Assembly (NCBI RefSeq): GCF_003762925.1
Contig: NZ_RJUK01000003.1
Location: 124,001 to 188,000 of the forward strand
From: Marinimicrobium koreense
GTDB taxonomy: Bacteria > Pseudomonadota > Gammaproteobacteria > Pseudomonadales > Cellvibrionaceae
Length of the DNA: 64,000 nucleotides
Direction of reading: 5' to 3'
Shown: positions 35,245 through 44,827 of the stretch, one piece after another
How the letters are laid out: each line of letters begins with the position of its first letter
How positions within the stretch are numbered: position 1 is the stretch's first letter
The notes under the pieces: generated by a model
Database searches by the model: none
Seen by the model: the letters and a program-made list of their open reading frames with translations, nothing else
What the model was told of the DNA's origin: nothing
Program-made: the position numbers and the translations under genes

Positions 35245-37860
35245 CTATCCGCGTCTCACCGTCTCCAGATTTTTCTGTATTTCCGTGGCGTTTGGTGCCA
35301 GCTCAAGTGCTCGCTCTAGCTGCTTCAGGGCTTCATTGCGCTCACCGCTCAGGTACAACAGCCAACCGTAGGTGTCCAGAATGGCCGGTGCATTCGGTTG
35401 CAGGCGCACCGCCCGCGCCGCCAGTTCTCGCGCACGGGTCAGATCCCTGTCCTTCAGCAACCAGGCCAGGTTATTGAGCGCGACCGGATCGTTCGGCTCG
35501 TTGGCCAGCAGGGTCTCGTAGGTTGTAATCGCGGCGGTTTCGTCCCCCTGGCGTTGGTACTGATCCGCCATATACAACATCCGTCCCCGGTTTTGCGGAT
35601 CCGCCTGCTCCCAGGCTTCCAGAATACCGGGTACCGCCTCCGGCTCCTCTTGGCGGGCCAGGGCCAATAACGGCACCGCAATGACGCTACTCGGTTGCTC
35701 ATCCCAGGCCTGGCTCAATTCTCGGTAAGCGGCGGCCGGCCCTTCCATCACTTGCATCGCCCGGGCATTCAATACCACCACTTCAGGATCATCCGGGTGA
35801 CGCGCCTTGAGGTCGTCAAGCAGAATGCGGGCCTGCTCGTGGCGTCCCTGAGCGACGTCTAACTGAACCAGGTCCATATTCAGAGCTTTGTTGGTCGGAG
35901 TTCGCTCCAGCGCTTCCATCAACAGCGATCGGGCTTCCGAGTATTGCTCATTTCCCGCAAGTGCTCTGGCACCATCGCGGAACACCTGGGCTTTAATCTC
36001 GAGGATTTCGTCACCGCTTTCCGGAGGCAGGCTCCGAATCAACTCCACTGCCCGCTGGTACTCCCCGGCATCCCGGTACAGTAAGGCCCTGATGGCATGA
36101 GCGGTCGATTTCAACTCTGGCGAATGATTTGCCAGCCCCTGTAGCCAGTCGTGTGGCGGCCCCAACTGTGGACGGCTCGCAATAATGTCCAACCCGGCTC
36201 TGAGCACCTGCAGGTTCCCAGGCTCCAGCTTAGCCAAACGCTCGACCGTCTCCAGTGCTGCAGCCTCATTACCCGTTTCCCGGTACATTTGAGCCAGCAC
36301 GGCGTGACCTCGTGTATAGGTCGGCTCTGAACGCAGCAACGTTCTAAGCTGCTCAACGCCCTGTTGCGGTGTGTTATTGCGGAACTGATACTGGGCATCA
36401 AACAAGGCGGTTTCTTTGGCTTTGGGATCAGCTTGTTTCAACTGCTCCAGCGCCTGGGCAATTTCCGCCATATCGCCGCGAGCAAACAACAGATCCATAT
36501 AGACATTGGTCACCGGCCAATCGGCGGGCTGGTAACTGAACGCGGCTCGCAGTTGCGCCATTGCCTGCTCGGGTTCGTTCTTTTGCAGGTGATAACGAGC
36601 CAGAGCCAACCTTACACCACCTCGATGAGGGTCCCGGGCCAGCGCCTTTTGCAGGCTGAGATAACCTTTCTCTTCAGCCTCCGGCTGATTGAGTGCCAAC
36701 ATGCCATAGATCGACAACAGTATCGGGTCATCGGGGCGGACCTCCAGGGACCGCTCCAATGTCGCCAGGGCCTGCCCCAGATTGCCTACTTCGGCCTGGG
36801 CCATGACCGTAGCCCGAATCACGTCGGTATCGGCAGTCTCCACATCCACGCTGCGCGACAACAGGGCTTCGGCTTCCGAAAGGTTGCCCTGACTGAGGTT
36901 GACCATCCCGAGCAACAAGGTCGCTGACTGGCTGTCCGGATTGTCGCTCAGCAATCTGGTCAGCAATGTCTCGGCCTGTTCATAGTCGCCGGACTCGGCG
37001 GCGAGCGTGGCTTCCCGAAGTCGCTGCTGAGCTTCTATGGTTTCGGGGGACTCTTCGGCCAGAATTTTGTTATAAATGAGCGCTTCGGACGTCCGCCCCT
37101 GCGCCGTCAACGTCTCTGACAGAGTCCTGAGGATCATGGCCCGCTCGGGCAACATCAGATCCGTTTGGGGCGTGTGGGCCAACGCCTGGGTCAGATGGCG
37201 CTCTGCCCGGTCCCGGTCGTCCTCCCCCAGAGCCAAAAGGGCGCTCAGGTAATAAACCTCCGCCTCCTCGGGGTGCGCATTTCGCAGATCGGTCAGGTGT
37301 TCGGCCGCGGCTTCAGAGCGCCCCTGCTGAAGTAAGGTTTGAGCCAGTCTCAGCGCGAGATCCAGGTTATCCGGGTAAGTCTGCAACAGCTCGCGATAGC
37401 TCGCTTCACTGTCTTCCAGTCGCCCTCTCATGCGCTGCGCATCCGCCCGATACATGGCGTGTCGCCAGGCTTCTTCTTCCTCTCCAGGGGTGAACTGTGC
37501 CAGGGCCTCTTCCGCCGAGAGGAATTTACCTTGCTGGAGATAGGCATCCGCCAACGCCAATGCCACTACCTGAGGCGCCTGCGGGAGATACCCTTCCAGC
37601 AGATCGGACGAGCGCTTGGCAGCACCCAAGGTGGTATAGATTTCAGCCATCGCTACCGCGTAACGGGGGTCATCTGGCGCGCTATTGATTGCGTTGGTCA
37701 CCTCAATGAGCGCCGCACGGTACTGCCCCTGGTCGCGGTAAATCTCGGCCCGTTTCAGATAGTCTTCAGCTTGCTGGCCATCGCCCTCGCGGCTACAGCC
37801 GATCAGGGAAAAGAGGATAATCAGTAAGATCAGGGAAAGGCGGGGTAGCAGGATGTGCAT
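35245..37860 (-). CDS. prsT: XrtA/PEP-CTERM system TPR-repeat lipoprotein PrsT
   Basis: An 871-residue lipoprotein. Signal peptide with lipobox LIGC (Cys near residue 22) is followed by about twenty degenerate TPR repeats (for example AEIYRDQGQYRAALIEVTNA and ALNNLAWLLKDRDLTRARELA) to the C-terminus. TPR superhelices act as protein scaffolds; PrsT-type proteins are a fixed companion of exosortase A and probably organise the periplasmic export machinery. It is directly upstream of xrtA (4-base gap) with AAGGGA before its ATG. Length is close to the family norm. Confidence 0.94.
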   Translation of the reverse strand: MHILLPRLSLILLIILFSLIGCSREGDGQQAEDYLKRAEIYRDQGQYRAALIEVTNAINSAPDDPRYAVAMAEIYTTLGAAKRSSDLLEGYLPQAPQVVALALADAYLQQGKFLSAEEALAQFTPGEEEEAWRHAMYRADAQRMRGRLEDSEASYRELLQTYPDNLDLALRLAQTLLQQGRSEAAAEHLTDLRNAHPEEAEVYYLSALLALGEDDRDRAERHLTQALAHTPQTDLMLPERAMILRTLSETLTAQGRTSEALIYNKILAEESPETIEAQQRLREATLAAESGDYEQAETLLTRLLSDNPDSQSATLLLGMVNLSQGNLSEAEALLSRSVDVETADTDVIRATVMAQAEVGNLGQALATLERSLEVRPDDPILLSIYGMLALNQPEAEEKGYLSLQKALARDPHRGGVRLALARYHLQKNEPEQAMAQLRAAFSYQPADWPVTNVYMDLLFARGDMAEIAQALEQLKQADPKAKETALFDAQYQFRNNTPQQGVEQLRTLLRSEPTYTRGHAVLAQMYRETGNEAAALETVERLAKLEPGNLQVLRAGLDIIASRPQLGPPHDWLQGLANHSPELKSTAHAIRALLYRDAGEYQRAVELIRSLPPESGDEILEIKAQVFRDGARALAGNEQYSEARSLLMEALERTPTNKALNMDLVQLDVAQGRHEQARILLDDLKARHPDDPEVVVLNARAMQVMEGPAAAYRELSQAWDEQPSSVIAVPLLALARQEEPEAVPGILEAWEQADPQNRGRMLYMADQYQRQGDETAAITTYETLLANEPNDPVALNNLAWLLKDRDLTRARELAARAVRLQPNAPAILDTYGWLLYLSGERNEALKQLERALELAPNATEIQKNLETVRRG

Positions 37861-37993
37861 GGCGGTCCCTTCGGCAAAGTAACCTTGTTAGGATAGGTCT
37901 TTGTCGAAGTATACGCCGCCACCGGAGCGGATTAAACATGCCGGATATTTTGACACCCACAGGCCTCTGTCTGAGACCTGTGGGTTTCAACGC

Positions 37994-38698
37994 TCACTGA
38001 GCCGGTAGGATATTCACGAACTCACTGTACAGGCCATTCGTATCGTACGCCGCGATTTCGAATTCGTAGGTTCCACTCAGGTCGTGGATTTCAGCAAATT
38101 GAACAGACCACTCATCGATAATCTGTGAGATGAACTGTTCCTGGTTGACTTCACGGTACCGGACTTCATAGCCACCCAGTTCACTATTGTAAATTGGATC
38201 GCCATTCTCGCGAACTTTAGGCTCTTCCCATTCGAGCAAGACAGAACCATTAACCTCAACCAGCTCATCTTCGATGACGTCATCATTACCGCTATCGGCA
38301 CTATCGTCATCACTACCGGAGCCGTTGTCAGGGTTATCATTGGTTCCGTCGTCAGAATCATCACTACCATTATCGGACCCGTTATCGTCCCCACCATCTG
38401 ACCCGCCGTCAGTCGGGTCTTCGGGCTCCGGATCAGTGGGTTCCTCCGGTTCAGACTGCTCCGATGATGCGCTGGAGGACGACTGGCTACTGTCCGTTGA
38501 GCTGGAGGATGAGGAGCTGCTGTCCGGCTGCGGACTCTGGTTGTCCAGGCGCGAACTGTCTGTGCCGGCACCGCCGCCACAGGCCACCAATACAACCGTT
38601 GACGCCAAACACAGAGAAGCCGCCAGACGACGGGCCGCCAGCAGGGTGATGGAATCGGTGAGCGCGGTGTGAAGATTCATGGGTTGTTTCCCGGCCAT
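37994..38698 (-). CDS. Ser/Asp-rich lipoprotein with a fibronectin type III-like domain
   Basis: A predicted lipoprotein of about 234 residues. After a lipobox (VLVACGGG) comes a long low-complexity spacer, first Ser-rich, then Pro/Glu, then Gly/Ser/Asp/Asn (GSDNGSDDSDDG), about 100 residues. The C-terminal domain of about 90 residues looks like a fibronectin III module (VLLEWEEPK, GGYEVRYREV, YEFEIAAYDTNGLYSE). The spacer would hold the module away from the membrane through the surface polysaccharide, and its acidity suggests calcium or hydration roles. Start uncertain: ATG 38698 with GAAAGG upstream is preferred, 38680 and 38722 are alternatives. No PEP-CTERM signal. Confidence 0.75.
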   Translation of the reverse strand: MAGKQPMNLHTALTDSITLLAARRLAASLCLASTVVLVACGGGAGTDSSRLDNQSPQPDSSSSSSSSTDSSQSSSSASSEQSEPEEPTDPEPEDPTDGGSDGGDDNGSDNGSDDSDDGTNDNPDNGSGSDDDSADSGNDDVIEDELVEVNGSVLLEWEEPKVRENGDPIYNSELGGYEVRYREVNQEQFISQIIDEWSVQFAEIHDLSGTYEFEIAAYDTNGLYSEFVNILPAQ

Positions 38699-38936
38699 TG
38701 GGCCTTTCAAAGTGGTGTACATCTCCTTCTCGTCGAAATTCCTTACGCACTTTGTACCATCCGGGGCCGGTAATTTCATGACTAAACAGGGATTTTTTTA
38801 TAATTCGGGAAACAACCCGCAACCTCAATGCGGAACACACCCCAAAAAATTTGGCGCATGCTATAACTTAATGGCATATAAGTCTTTATGATTCTATCCA
38901 GCCATTGAGATGCAGCCATATGGTTATAAAGGGGTT

Positions 38937-40256
38937 TCAGAAGACATACCCAATCCGCATTCCTCCCACCGTTTCATTATATCGCCTACTCAGGTCATCA
39001 GAATCGCGGTCAATATAAAGAACGGTTGCCGACCATTCCAGGTCATTCTGAAAACGGCGCTGGTACGTCAAGCGGGTTTGTTGGTCCGTAAAGTCTTCCC
39101 GTGCCACATCGGACTCGAACGACTGATCGCGGAGCGACCAGGTCAAGCTGGCAGACGATCGGCGACTGAGTTCATACCGCATGTTGATGCGCGCGCCCGA
39201 GGCGCTGCCGTCTTCATCGACCTGGCGATAATCATCGGACCGGGTATACAGCGCCACACTGGTATCGCAGCGTTGGCAAAACGCTTCGGTGGACCACTCA
39301 AGCTCAATTTCAGTGCGCTCTATCTGATCAATTTCACCCGTAGTGGCATCCCCGGGCAGAAACTCACTGAGATCCCCCCGGTTGCCGCTGCCGCTGGAGC
39401 TGTCCGTGATAAACCTTTGTGCATTCAGCTGCCAACTATGGAGGCCGCTTGTGTACAACCCCTCAACCAGAAAACTTGGACTGGACAGACGATCTCCAAC
39501 CTCTGGCGTCGTTTCGTTATAGCCCAACTGTAGTCGATACTGCAGTCGGCGAAGGCTGACTTCGTAGCCAATATCGTAGACATCAAAGCGATAATCCAGC
39601 GTCGGTAAGGCGTCGAACGCAACATCCATCGTCTGGGCAGTCACGTCGATCTGGTCGGTTTCTGACAACCGTCGCGACCAGAACACGCTGCCGCCGGTGC
39701 GCTCGGACTCCAAGTCGGGAGAGAAGCGATATTCAATGGTTGAGTAGTGCCCGCGGAGGGCCAACAGGTCCACATCACTGGCACGCCAGCGGAGTCCCGG
39801 TGCAGCGGTGAGAATTTCCCGTTCGTCGTTGTTGGCCAGGAGGTCAACGGCGTCGGGAGCGTTAAGCACACGCCGACGACTGTGGGTCACCAGAAGGTCG
39901 ACTGGATGGCGCGGTTGGCCAAGCTGAAGCTGACTCGACCCTTCCACCACGCTGCGGTCCTCTTGCGAACCTTTGTCATAACGGGTTTCTGTGGCCTGAT
40001 AGTTTGCTTCCGCCGCAAGAAGTTGATTGGTATAGTCCAGATTCAAGCGAAGCTCGGCCGAATCCCGGCGCTCGGATAGCGTATCCGTCTGTGACTTCGC
40101 CGCGTTATCCGAGTATTCGCTTCCAATGCCGACGGCGAGTTCCCAATCCGCCTGAGCCAGGGTGGCAGAGGACGCACAGGACAGACCGGTCGTCACTATT
40201 GTCCAGAGCGCTATGTCCGTAGGTCGATAAGACTTACGATGTACGTCAATTGCCAT
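38937..40256 (-). CDS. PEP-CTERM system-associated outer membrane beta-barrel protein
   Basis: A 439-residue exported protein. The signal peptide ends near SATLAQA. The rest consists of alternating amphipathic strands (LRLNLDYTNQLLAAEANYQA and similar) and a terminal aromatic residue (GMRIGYVF), the classical signal for outer membrane barrel insertion. It matches the family of outer membrane proteins encoded in XrtA loci, probably the outer-membrane exit or secretin-like partner for polysaccharide. ATG 40256 has AAGGAG eight bases upstream. It is 45 bases after the kinase-like gene. Confidence 0.9.
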   Translation of the reverse strand: MAIDVHRKSYRPTDIALWTIVTTGLSCASSATLAQADWELAVGIGSEYSDNAAKSQTDTLSERRDSAELRLNLDYTNQLLAAEANYQATETRYDKGSQEDRSVVEGSSQLQLGQPRHPVDLLVTHSRRRVLNAPDAVDLLANNDEREILTAAPGLRWRASDVDLLALRGHYSTIEYRFSPDLESERTGGSVFWSRRLSETDQIDVTAQTMDVAFDALPTLDYRFDVYDIGYEVSLRRLQYRLQLGYNETTPEVGDRLSSPSFLVEGLYTSGLHSWQLNAQRFITDSSSGSGNRGDLSEFLPGDATTGEIDQIERTEIELEWSTEAFCQRCDTSVALYTRSDDYRQVDEDGSASGARINMRYELSRRSSASLTWSLRDQSFESDVAREDFTDQQTRLTYQRRFQNDLEWSATVLYIDRDSDDLSRRYNETVGGMRIGYVF

Positions 40257-40301
40257 GATACTCACTCCTTGCCCGCCGACGATCCTCTCCATACGCAGAG
40301 G

Positions 40302-41126
40302 TCAGTGATTGAATATCAGCCCTGAAAACTTTTCTTTACCCACGGCATCAATACCGGCAAGAATATCGGACTGGGTTGTTTTTCCGAAAGGCACCACCAG
40401 CAGCGCATGATCACTGTACTGGGATAATATTCGCGCTTCCGTCGAAGACTGAACGGACGGCGCATCCAGCACGATAAACCGGTCAGGGTAGCGTGTTTTG
40501 ATTTCCGAGATCAGCACTTCCATGCGCTTGGAGTTGAAAAATTCTGCGGCAGACTCACTCCCCGCTCCGGACGGAATAACCCGCAAACGCTCTACGCCCG
40601 ACGGGTAGATTATGTGTTTGAGAGGCACCGTGTAATCATGCAGATACTGTGTCAGGCCTGCCTCAATTGGTGTAACGGTAAACTGCTCGGCCGATGAGTG
40701 ATACGGGTTGCAATCAACATACAGTGCCGTTTTATGGCGATCCAGCGCAAAGGTTGCCGCCAGGTTGAAAGCCACAAAGCTGCCACCACCGCCCTCCGTA
40801 ATAGATGACACCATCACCACAACATTGTCGGTTTTACTTTTCTGAAGTATACGAATCCGGACTTCGCGAAACGCATTCAGCAGCTCCCGCTGACGCATGC
40901 CAGTGAAAATCACCTTTTTTTCGTAGAGCTCATCCTGCGTCCAGACCACCGGCGTGGACATGCTCTTGATCTGTTCGCGTTTGCGATGCTCTGAAACCGC
41001 ACTTTTGATCAGCGGATCCTGTGGGTGATCGTCTTTCACGGTTTCGATCCTCTCTATAAACGAACGCAGGCTAAGCTCCGGCCGGCCTGGCTTTCGATCA
41101 GCGGTTTCTCTGCTATCGTCACTCAT
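40302..41126 (-). CDS. XrtA-associated BY-kinase-like ATPase with degenerate Walker A
   Basis: A 274-residue CpsD/CapB-like P-loop protein that normally autophosphorylates on tyrosine and controls chain length with the neighbouring Wzc-like protein. The fold is recognisable: FREVRIRILQ before the loop, Walker A' ALYVDCNP (Asp138) and FIVLDAPSV as Walker B. In Walker A the expected GEGKS reads GGGGS: the catalytic lysine position is Gly115. There is also no Tyr-rich C-terminal tail. It is therefore likely inactive as a kinase and perhaps a structural partner. Sits between the chain-length protein and the outer membrane protein. Confidence 0.85.
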   Translation of the reverse strand: MSDDSRETADRKPGRPELSLRSFIERIETVKDDHPQDPLIKSAVSEHRKREQIKSMSTPVVWTQDELYEKKVIFTGMRQRELLNAFREVRIRILQKSKTDNVVVMVSSITEGGGGSFVAFNLAATFALDRHKTALYVDCNPYHSSAEQFTVTPIEAGLTQYLHDYTVPLKHIIYPSGVERLRVIPSGAGSESAAEFFNSKRMEVLISEIKTRYPDRFIVLDAPSVQSSTEARILSQYSDHALLVVPFGKTTQSDILAGIDAVGKEKFSGLIFNH

Positions 41127-41137
41127 CGTTCACCCCG

Positions 41138-42652
41138 TCAGTTCTTGACGTCGTACCAGGTTACACCCAGCGCCGCGTATGCAATCATTGCCAGCAGCGC
41201 GATGCCAAGCAGTAGAATCATATCTTTCTTTACCAGACGCTCAGCGAGTGGCGTGTTGTAATGAGGGATTACCCCGATCACTTCAATTCCCTGTGGGAGT
41301 TGCTGTTGAAGCGATCGCGCCGAGCGAATATGTGGATCAAGAAACACGTATACAAATAGAAGCCCAAACGGTGCCAGAAATCCCAGGAAGGGCCCTACGA
41401 TGGCGAAATGCACATAGCGAAGGCCAGACGGGTCCAACGGGAAGGTCGCCGGGTCCTGAATTCGGTAACTGACGCCTTGCCCCTCAATATCCAGTGTCAT
41501 GGACAGCCGCGCAGATTCCTTCCTCTGCAGCATTTCATTGTATATATCCCGCAACACATCCAGATCCCGGGTCAGCTCAGACAGTTCCGCCTGGTTGGCC
41601 GCGACCCGTTCGGCCCGTTCCAACTCCCGCTGGAGCATCCCCTCCAGGGATTCCATCCGCCGCTTCTGCGCCGACAGGTCTACTTCAACCACTGACTGCT
41701 GTTTGCGGAGTTCTTCATACAGAGGATTTTCAACCGTCTCCCCCCGGCTGAATGAATCGCCGGCGAATTCAAGCTGCGCGATTTCTTCATCCAGATCCTG
41801 AATCTGCTGTCGGACAGAAACCACATCGGGGTAGCTATCCTGATAACTGAGACGTAATTGATCGAGTTGTCGACTCAATTCTCGTCGACGGTCCCGCAAG
41901 AGATCAATCTGACCTTTCGCCTGCTGATACTGACTTTCTTCGTTAAGTTGTTGCTTTATGGACGTTAGCCGGGATTCAGAATCCTGGATTTCAAGTTTCA
42001 GGGATTCAATATCGTTGCGCAGCTGATTGATTCGGGAGGTGACCTGAGCCTCTGTCCCGTCCGTATTTTGGGCCCGGAACTCCTTGAGTTTGAGCTCTGC
42101 CTCTTCCAACTGACGGCGATAGGAATCTGCCTGACTGTCAATGAAGTTGAAAGCCCCCAAGCTCTCCTCCCGTTTACGGCGGGCCGTGTCCTGGATAAAA
42201 ACGTTAACCACGCTGTTGAGCACCGTGAATGCTCTATCCGGATCTGTCGCGCTGTAGCTGACCCGGAACTGGTTGCTGCCTTGCGTCTCAACCCGAACAC
42301 CGCTTCTCAGGTGCCGAACGGCTCGTGCCATCTGGTCAACACTGTAATCTTCATCCACCAATCCCGCTGCTTCGGCAGCATCTTCCATGACGCGACGGGA
42401 ATAGAGCACTTCCTGAGCCTGCTTGGCCCGATCGACCGAAGTGACCGACGCTCGGCCTTTCAATAATGGTTCAATGATGTTGGTTTCATCGGCGAAGAGA
42501 AGTGCGCTGGTCGCGTAGGTATTGGGCCAGAAATAGCCCACCAGGAGCGGACCAAATGATACCGCAATAAAGATAAGGACAACCCAGACCCTGAAGCGAA
42601 TGGCTTCAAACTTCAGGGACTTGAGAAGGTCAGCAATAAACGTTTTATCCAT
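41138..42652 (-). CDS. XrtA system polysaccharide chain-length determinant (Wzc/GumC-like)
   Basis: A 504-residue inner membrane co-polymerase. An N-terminal helix (VWVVLIFIAVSFGPLLVGYF) is followed by a Wzz-type periplasmic domain with long coiled coils (about residues 150-370: QADSYRRQLEEAELKLKEFRAQ and many heptads). A proline-rich segment (DPATFPLDPSG) precedes the second helix, and a third hydrophobic segment lies near the C-terminus. There is no fused kinase domain; the separate kinase-like gene follows by 11 bases. It controls polymer length and bridges to the export lipoprotein. Confidence 0.93.
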   Translation of the reverse strand: MDKTFIADLLKSLKFEAIRFRVWVVLIFIAVSFGPLLVGYFWPNTYATSALLFADETNIIEPLLKGRASVTSVDRAKQAQEVLYSRRVMEDAAEAAGLVDEDYSVDQMARAVRHLRSGVRVETQGSNQFRVSYSATDPDRAFTVLNSVVNVFIQDTARRKREESLGAFNFIDSQADSYRRQLEEAELKLKEFRAQNTDGTEAQVTSRINQLRNDIESLKLEIQDSESRLTSIKQQLNEESQYQQAKGQIDLLRDRRRELSRQLDQLRLSYQDSYPDVVSVRQQIQDLDEEIAQLEFAGDSFSRGETVENPLYEELRKQQSVVEVDLSAQKRRMESLEGMLQRELERAERVAANQAELSELTRDLDVLRDIYNEMLQRKESARLSMTLDIEGQGVSYRIQDPATFPLDPSGLRYVHFAIVGPFLGFLAPFGLLFVYVFLDPHIRSARSLQQQLPQGIEVIGVIPHYNTPLAERLVKKDMILLLGIALLAMIAYAALGVTWYDVKN

Positions 42653-42666
42653 AAGTCAGCTCGACG

Positions 42667-43287
42667 TTAGAACGCCCGTTCTGGGACCGTCACGATATCC
42701 GACGGCTGCAATGAGTAATTGGTCTGTACCTGACCTTTCTCGATCAGATCATTCAGGTAAATGGGGTAAACCTTTACTTCCCCTTCGACCCGCCGGTACA
42801 ACTTGGCTTTGTTGGCGGAGGCGAATTCGTTGGGGCCGCCCGCCATCAAAACCAGATCCAGCACCGTCATGCCCTCTCTATAAGGCACTGACTGGGGACT
42901 TTGCACCGCACCGGTTATCCTGACCCGGCGCTGGAAATCGGAACTACTGGGGTTGGTCACGATGACGGTCACCTGGGGGTTACGGACGTAATCGGTGAGC
43001 GCTTCCGTCAGGGCGGCCGATAACTCAGCCGTGGTTTGCCCAGCAGCCTTTATATCACCAACCAAAGGTAGGGAAATCATTCCATCCGGCCGGACCGGGA
43101 CTTCGCTGGATAACTCAGCATTCCGCCAGACATTGATTCGGAGCGAGTCCCCCACCCCAATTCGGTACTCATCCAGCACATCCGTTGTCTGCGGAGGCGG
43201 CGCTACCGGTTTATTGGAGCAGGCAGAAAGCAGTACTGCCAGTGCGAGCAGCAGTCCGTAAGCGGCTTTGGACCATACATTTATCAT
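42667..43287 (-). CDS. Wza-like polysaccharide export lipoprotein, XrtA type
   Basis: A 206-residue outer-membrane lipoprotein. The signal peptide ends in lipobox LLSAC. A Poly_export (PES) domain follows (YRIGVGDSLRINVWRNAELS), with two SLBB-like segments (RVRITGAVQSPQSVPYREG and the C-terminal DIVTVPERAF). It forms the outer-membrane channel for the polymer. Two starts are equally supported by Shine-Dalgarno spacing (GTG 43293, ATG 43287). Located between the initiating glycosyltransferase and the chain-length protein. Confidence 0.94.
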   Translation of the reverse strand: MINVWSKAAYGLLLALAVLLSACSNKPVAPPPQTTDVLDEYRIGVGDSLRINVWRNAELSSEVPVRPDGMISLPLVGDIKAAGQTTAELSAALTEALTDYVRNPQVTVIVTNPSSSDFQRRVRITGAVQSPQSVPYREGMTVLDLVLMAGGPNEFASANKAKLYRRVEGEVKVYPIYLNDLIEKGQVQTNYSLQPSDIVTVPERAF

Positions 43288-43330
43288 TGTCACGCCTCAT
43301 CTCCTCTCGGGACGTTCGGCCGGCAGGATG

Positions 43331-44740
43331 CTAGTGCACCCCTTTTCCCAGCAGAACAATTTCAACAGTCTGTATCAGGATCAACATGTCCATCAGGAAG
43401 CTGTGGTTTTTGGTGTAGTACAGATCGTACTGCAACTTGTTGCGCGCGTCTTCTACCGATGCGCCGTAAGGGTATTTTAGCTGTGCCCAGCCCATCAGCC
43501 CTGGTTTTACCTTATGGCGCATCCCGTAAAACGGAATTTGTTCCGATAGGTCCTCAACAAACTCAGGCCGTTCAGGGCGAGGGCCTACGAAGCTCATATC
43601 ACCCTTCAGCACATTGTATAACTGGGGCAACTCATCCAGCCGTGTATTCCGGATAAAAGCCCCGACCCGGGTCACGCGGCTGTCATTTTTCTGGGCCCAG
43701 ACCGCTTTGCCCCCTTTTTCCGCGTCCTGGCGCATACTGCGAAATTTATAGATGCGAAAGGTTTTGCCATTTAAACCAACCCTCTCCTGGAAGTAGAGCA
43801 CCGGCCGGCCACTTTCCAGCATCACGGCCAGGGCCGTCAGCAACATGAAAGGCCAGAGGAGCAACACAAAGAGCCCGGCAAGACCGATATCAAACAGGCG
43901 CTTGGCGGCGGAGCGGCGCTTGGAGTACTTGAAGCCATCCGAAAACAGCATCCAGCCCGGCTTCAGCAGCCGGATATCGATTTTACACAGCTCCCGCTCA
44001 CAGAACCCCAGGGCGTCACTGGTGGGCACGCCGGCCAACTTGCAGTCGATCAACTCATTCAGAGGAAAGCCGCCTCCCTCACGTTGGCGTCGCTCGTCAG
44101 GAGAAACCACGATTTCCGATATATGGTGGGTTTTGACAAAACGGACCCAATCCTTCGGGACGGGCATAACCAGAGCCGGGTCTACCGCTGGCGCTTCGGT
44201 TTCCCCGGGAATGCAGCCGACGACCTCTACCCCGATCACGTCCCGTTCCGGAGCCAGGTTGTCCAGCAGCTGCTGGGCGCGGGTGCCCGCACCGTAGATA
44301 ACGACCCGGCGCTTGAGCTCATTGGTATCCACCAGCTTGAGGAAAATCGCTCGGGCCAACAACACCAGAGCCGTGGAAAAAATAACCCCCCAGAAAATCA
44401 CACCCTGGGGCAAGAACCCCTCAGGCCCCAGAGCGGCCAGAACGAACAGGGTCAGGCTGGCGAGCAGAAAGAAACTGACCAGGGTGCGCAATACCATGCT
44501 GGAATACCCTTCCCGTACCAGCGCAGGATAGACCCCCATGGACAAGGTGCAGCAACTCAATACCACCGCAAACAGTACTTTCGGAGCCCATGAATCGGCC
44601 CACAGCAGTACCAGCGTGTTCAATTGCGTGTACCACCATTCAGCGCCCCACGCCGCCACGATGAGCAACCCGAACTCGATAGCGCCCAGAAACAGATAGG
44701 GTAAATGAATGTAGTGTTTATTCAGCCGAATGTAAGACAA
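43331..44740 (-). CDS. Initiating polyprenyl-phosphate sugar transferase, XrtA system type
   Basis: A 469-residue enzyme that transfers the first sugar phosphate to undecaprenyl phosphate. Four or five N-terminal helices are followed by a nucleotide-binding-like domain (RRVVIYGAGTRAQQLLDNL). The C-terminal bacterial sugar transferase domain has RLFDIGLAGLFVLLL, FQERVGLNGKTFRIYKFRSM, RLDELPQLYNVLKGDMS and VGPRPERPEF. The start is TTG 44740 with AAGGA eight bases upstream. A TATAAT-like -10 at 44785-44790 (minus strand) lies upstream. First gene of the seven- or eight-gene XrtA operon. Confidence 0.94.
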   Translation of the reverse strand: MSYIRLNKHYIHLPYLFLGAIEFGLLIVAAWGAEWWYTQLNTLVLLWADSWAPKVLFAVVLSCCTLSMGVYPALVREGYSSMVLRTLVSFFLLASLTLFVLAALGPEGFLPQGVIFWGVIFSTALVLLARAIFLKLVDTNELKRRVVIYGAGTRAQQLLDNLAPERDVIGVEVVGCIPGETEAPAVDPALVMPVPKDWVRFVKTHHISEIVVSPDERRQREGGGFPLNELIDCKLAGVPTSDALGFCERELCKIDIRLLKPGWMLFSDGFKYSKRRSAAKRLFDIGLAGLFVLLLWPFMLLTALAVMLESGRPVLYFQERVGLNGKTFRIYKFRSMRQDAEKGGKAVWAQKNDSRVTRVGAFIRNTRLDELPQLYNVLKGDMSFVGPRPERPEFVEDLSEQIPFYGMRHKVKPGLMGWAQLKYPYGASVEDARNKLQYDLYYTKNHSFLMDMLILIQTVEIVLLGKGVH

Positions 44741-44827
44741 GACCCGCGTCCTTTTTAGGGTGTGTTTTGCGTCAGAAGCACTTCATTATAGCGGGTTTCC
44801 GCGGCCTTTCTCGACCGCTCGGGAACG

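Noticed and set aside
38274-38672. Apparent DNA repeat array in the Ser/Asp-rich region
   Set aside because: It is low-complexity coding sequence of the lipoprotein, with no constant repeat unit and no spacers.
38841-38860. Sigma-54-like element upstream of the Ser/Asp-rich lipoprotein gene
   Set aside because: The GG-N10-GC spacing can be met on the minus strand, but neither the -24 nor the -12 box matches the consensus otherwise.
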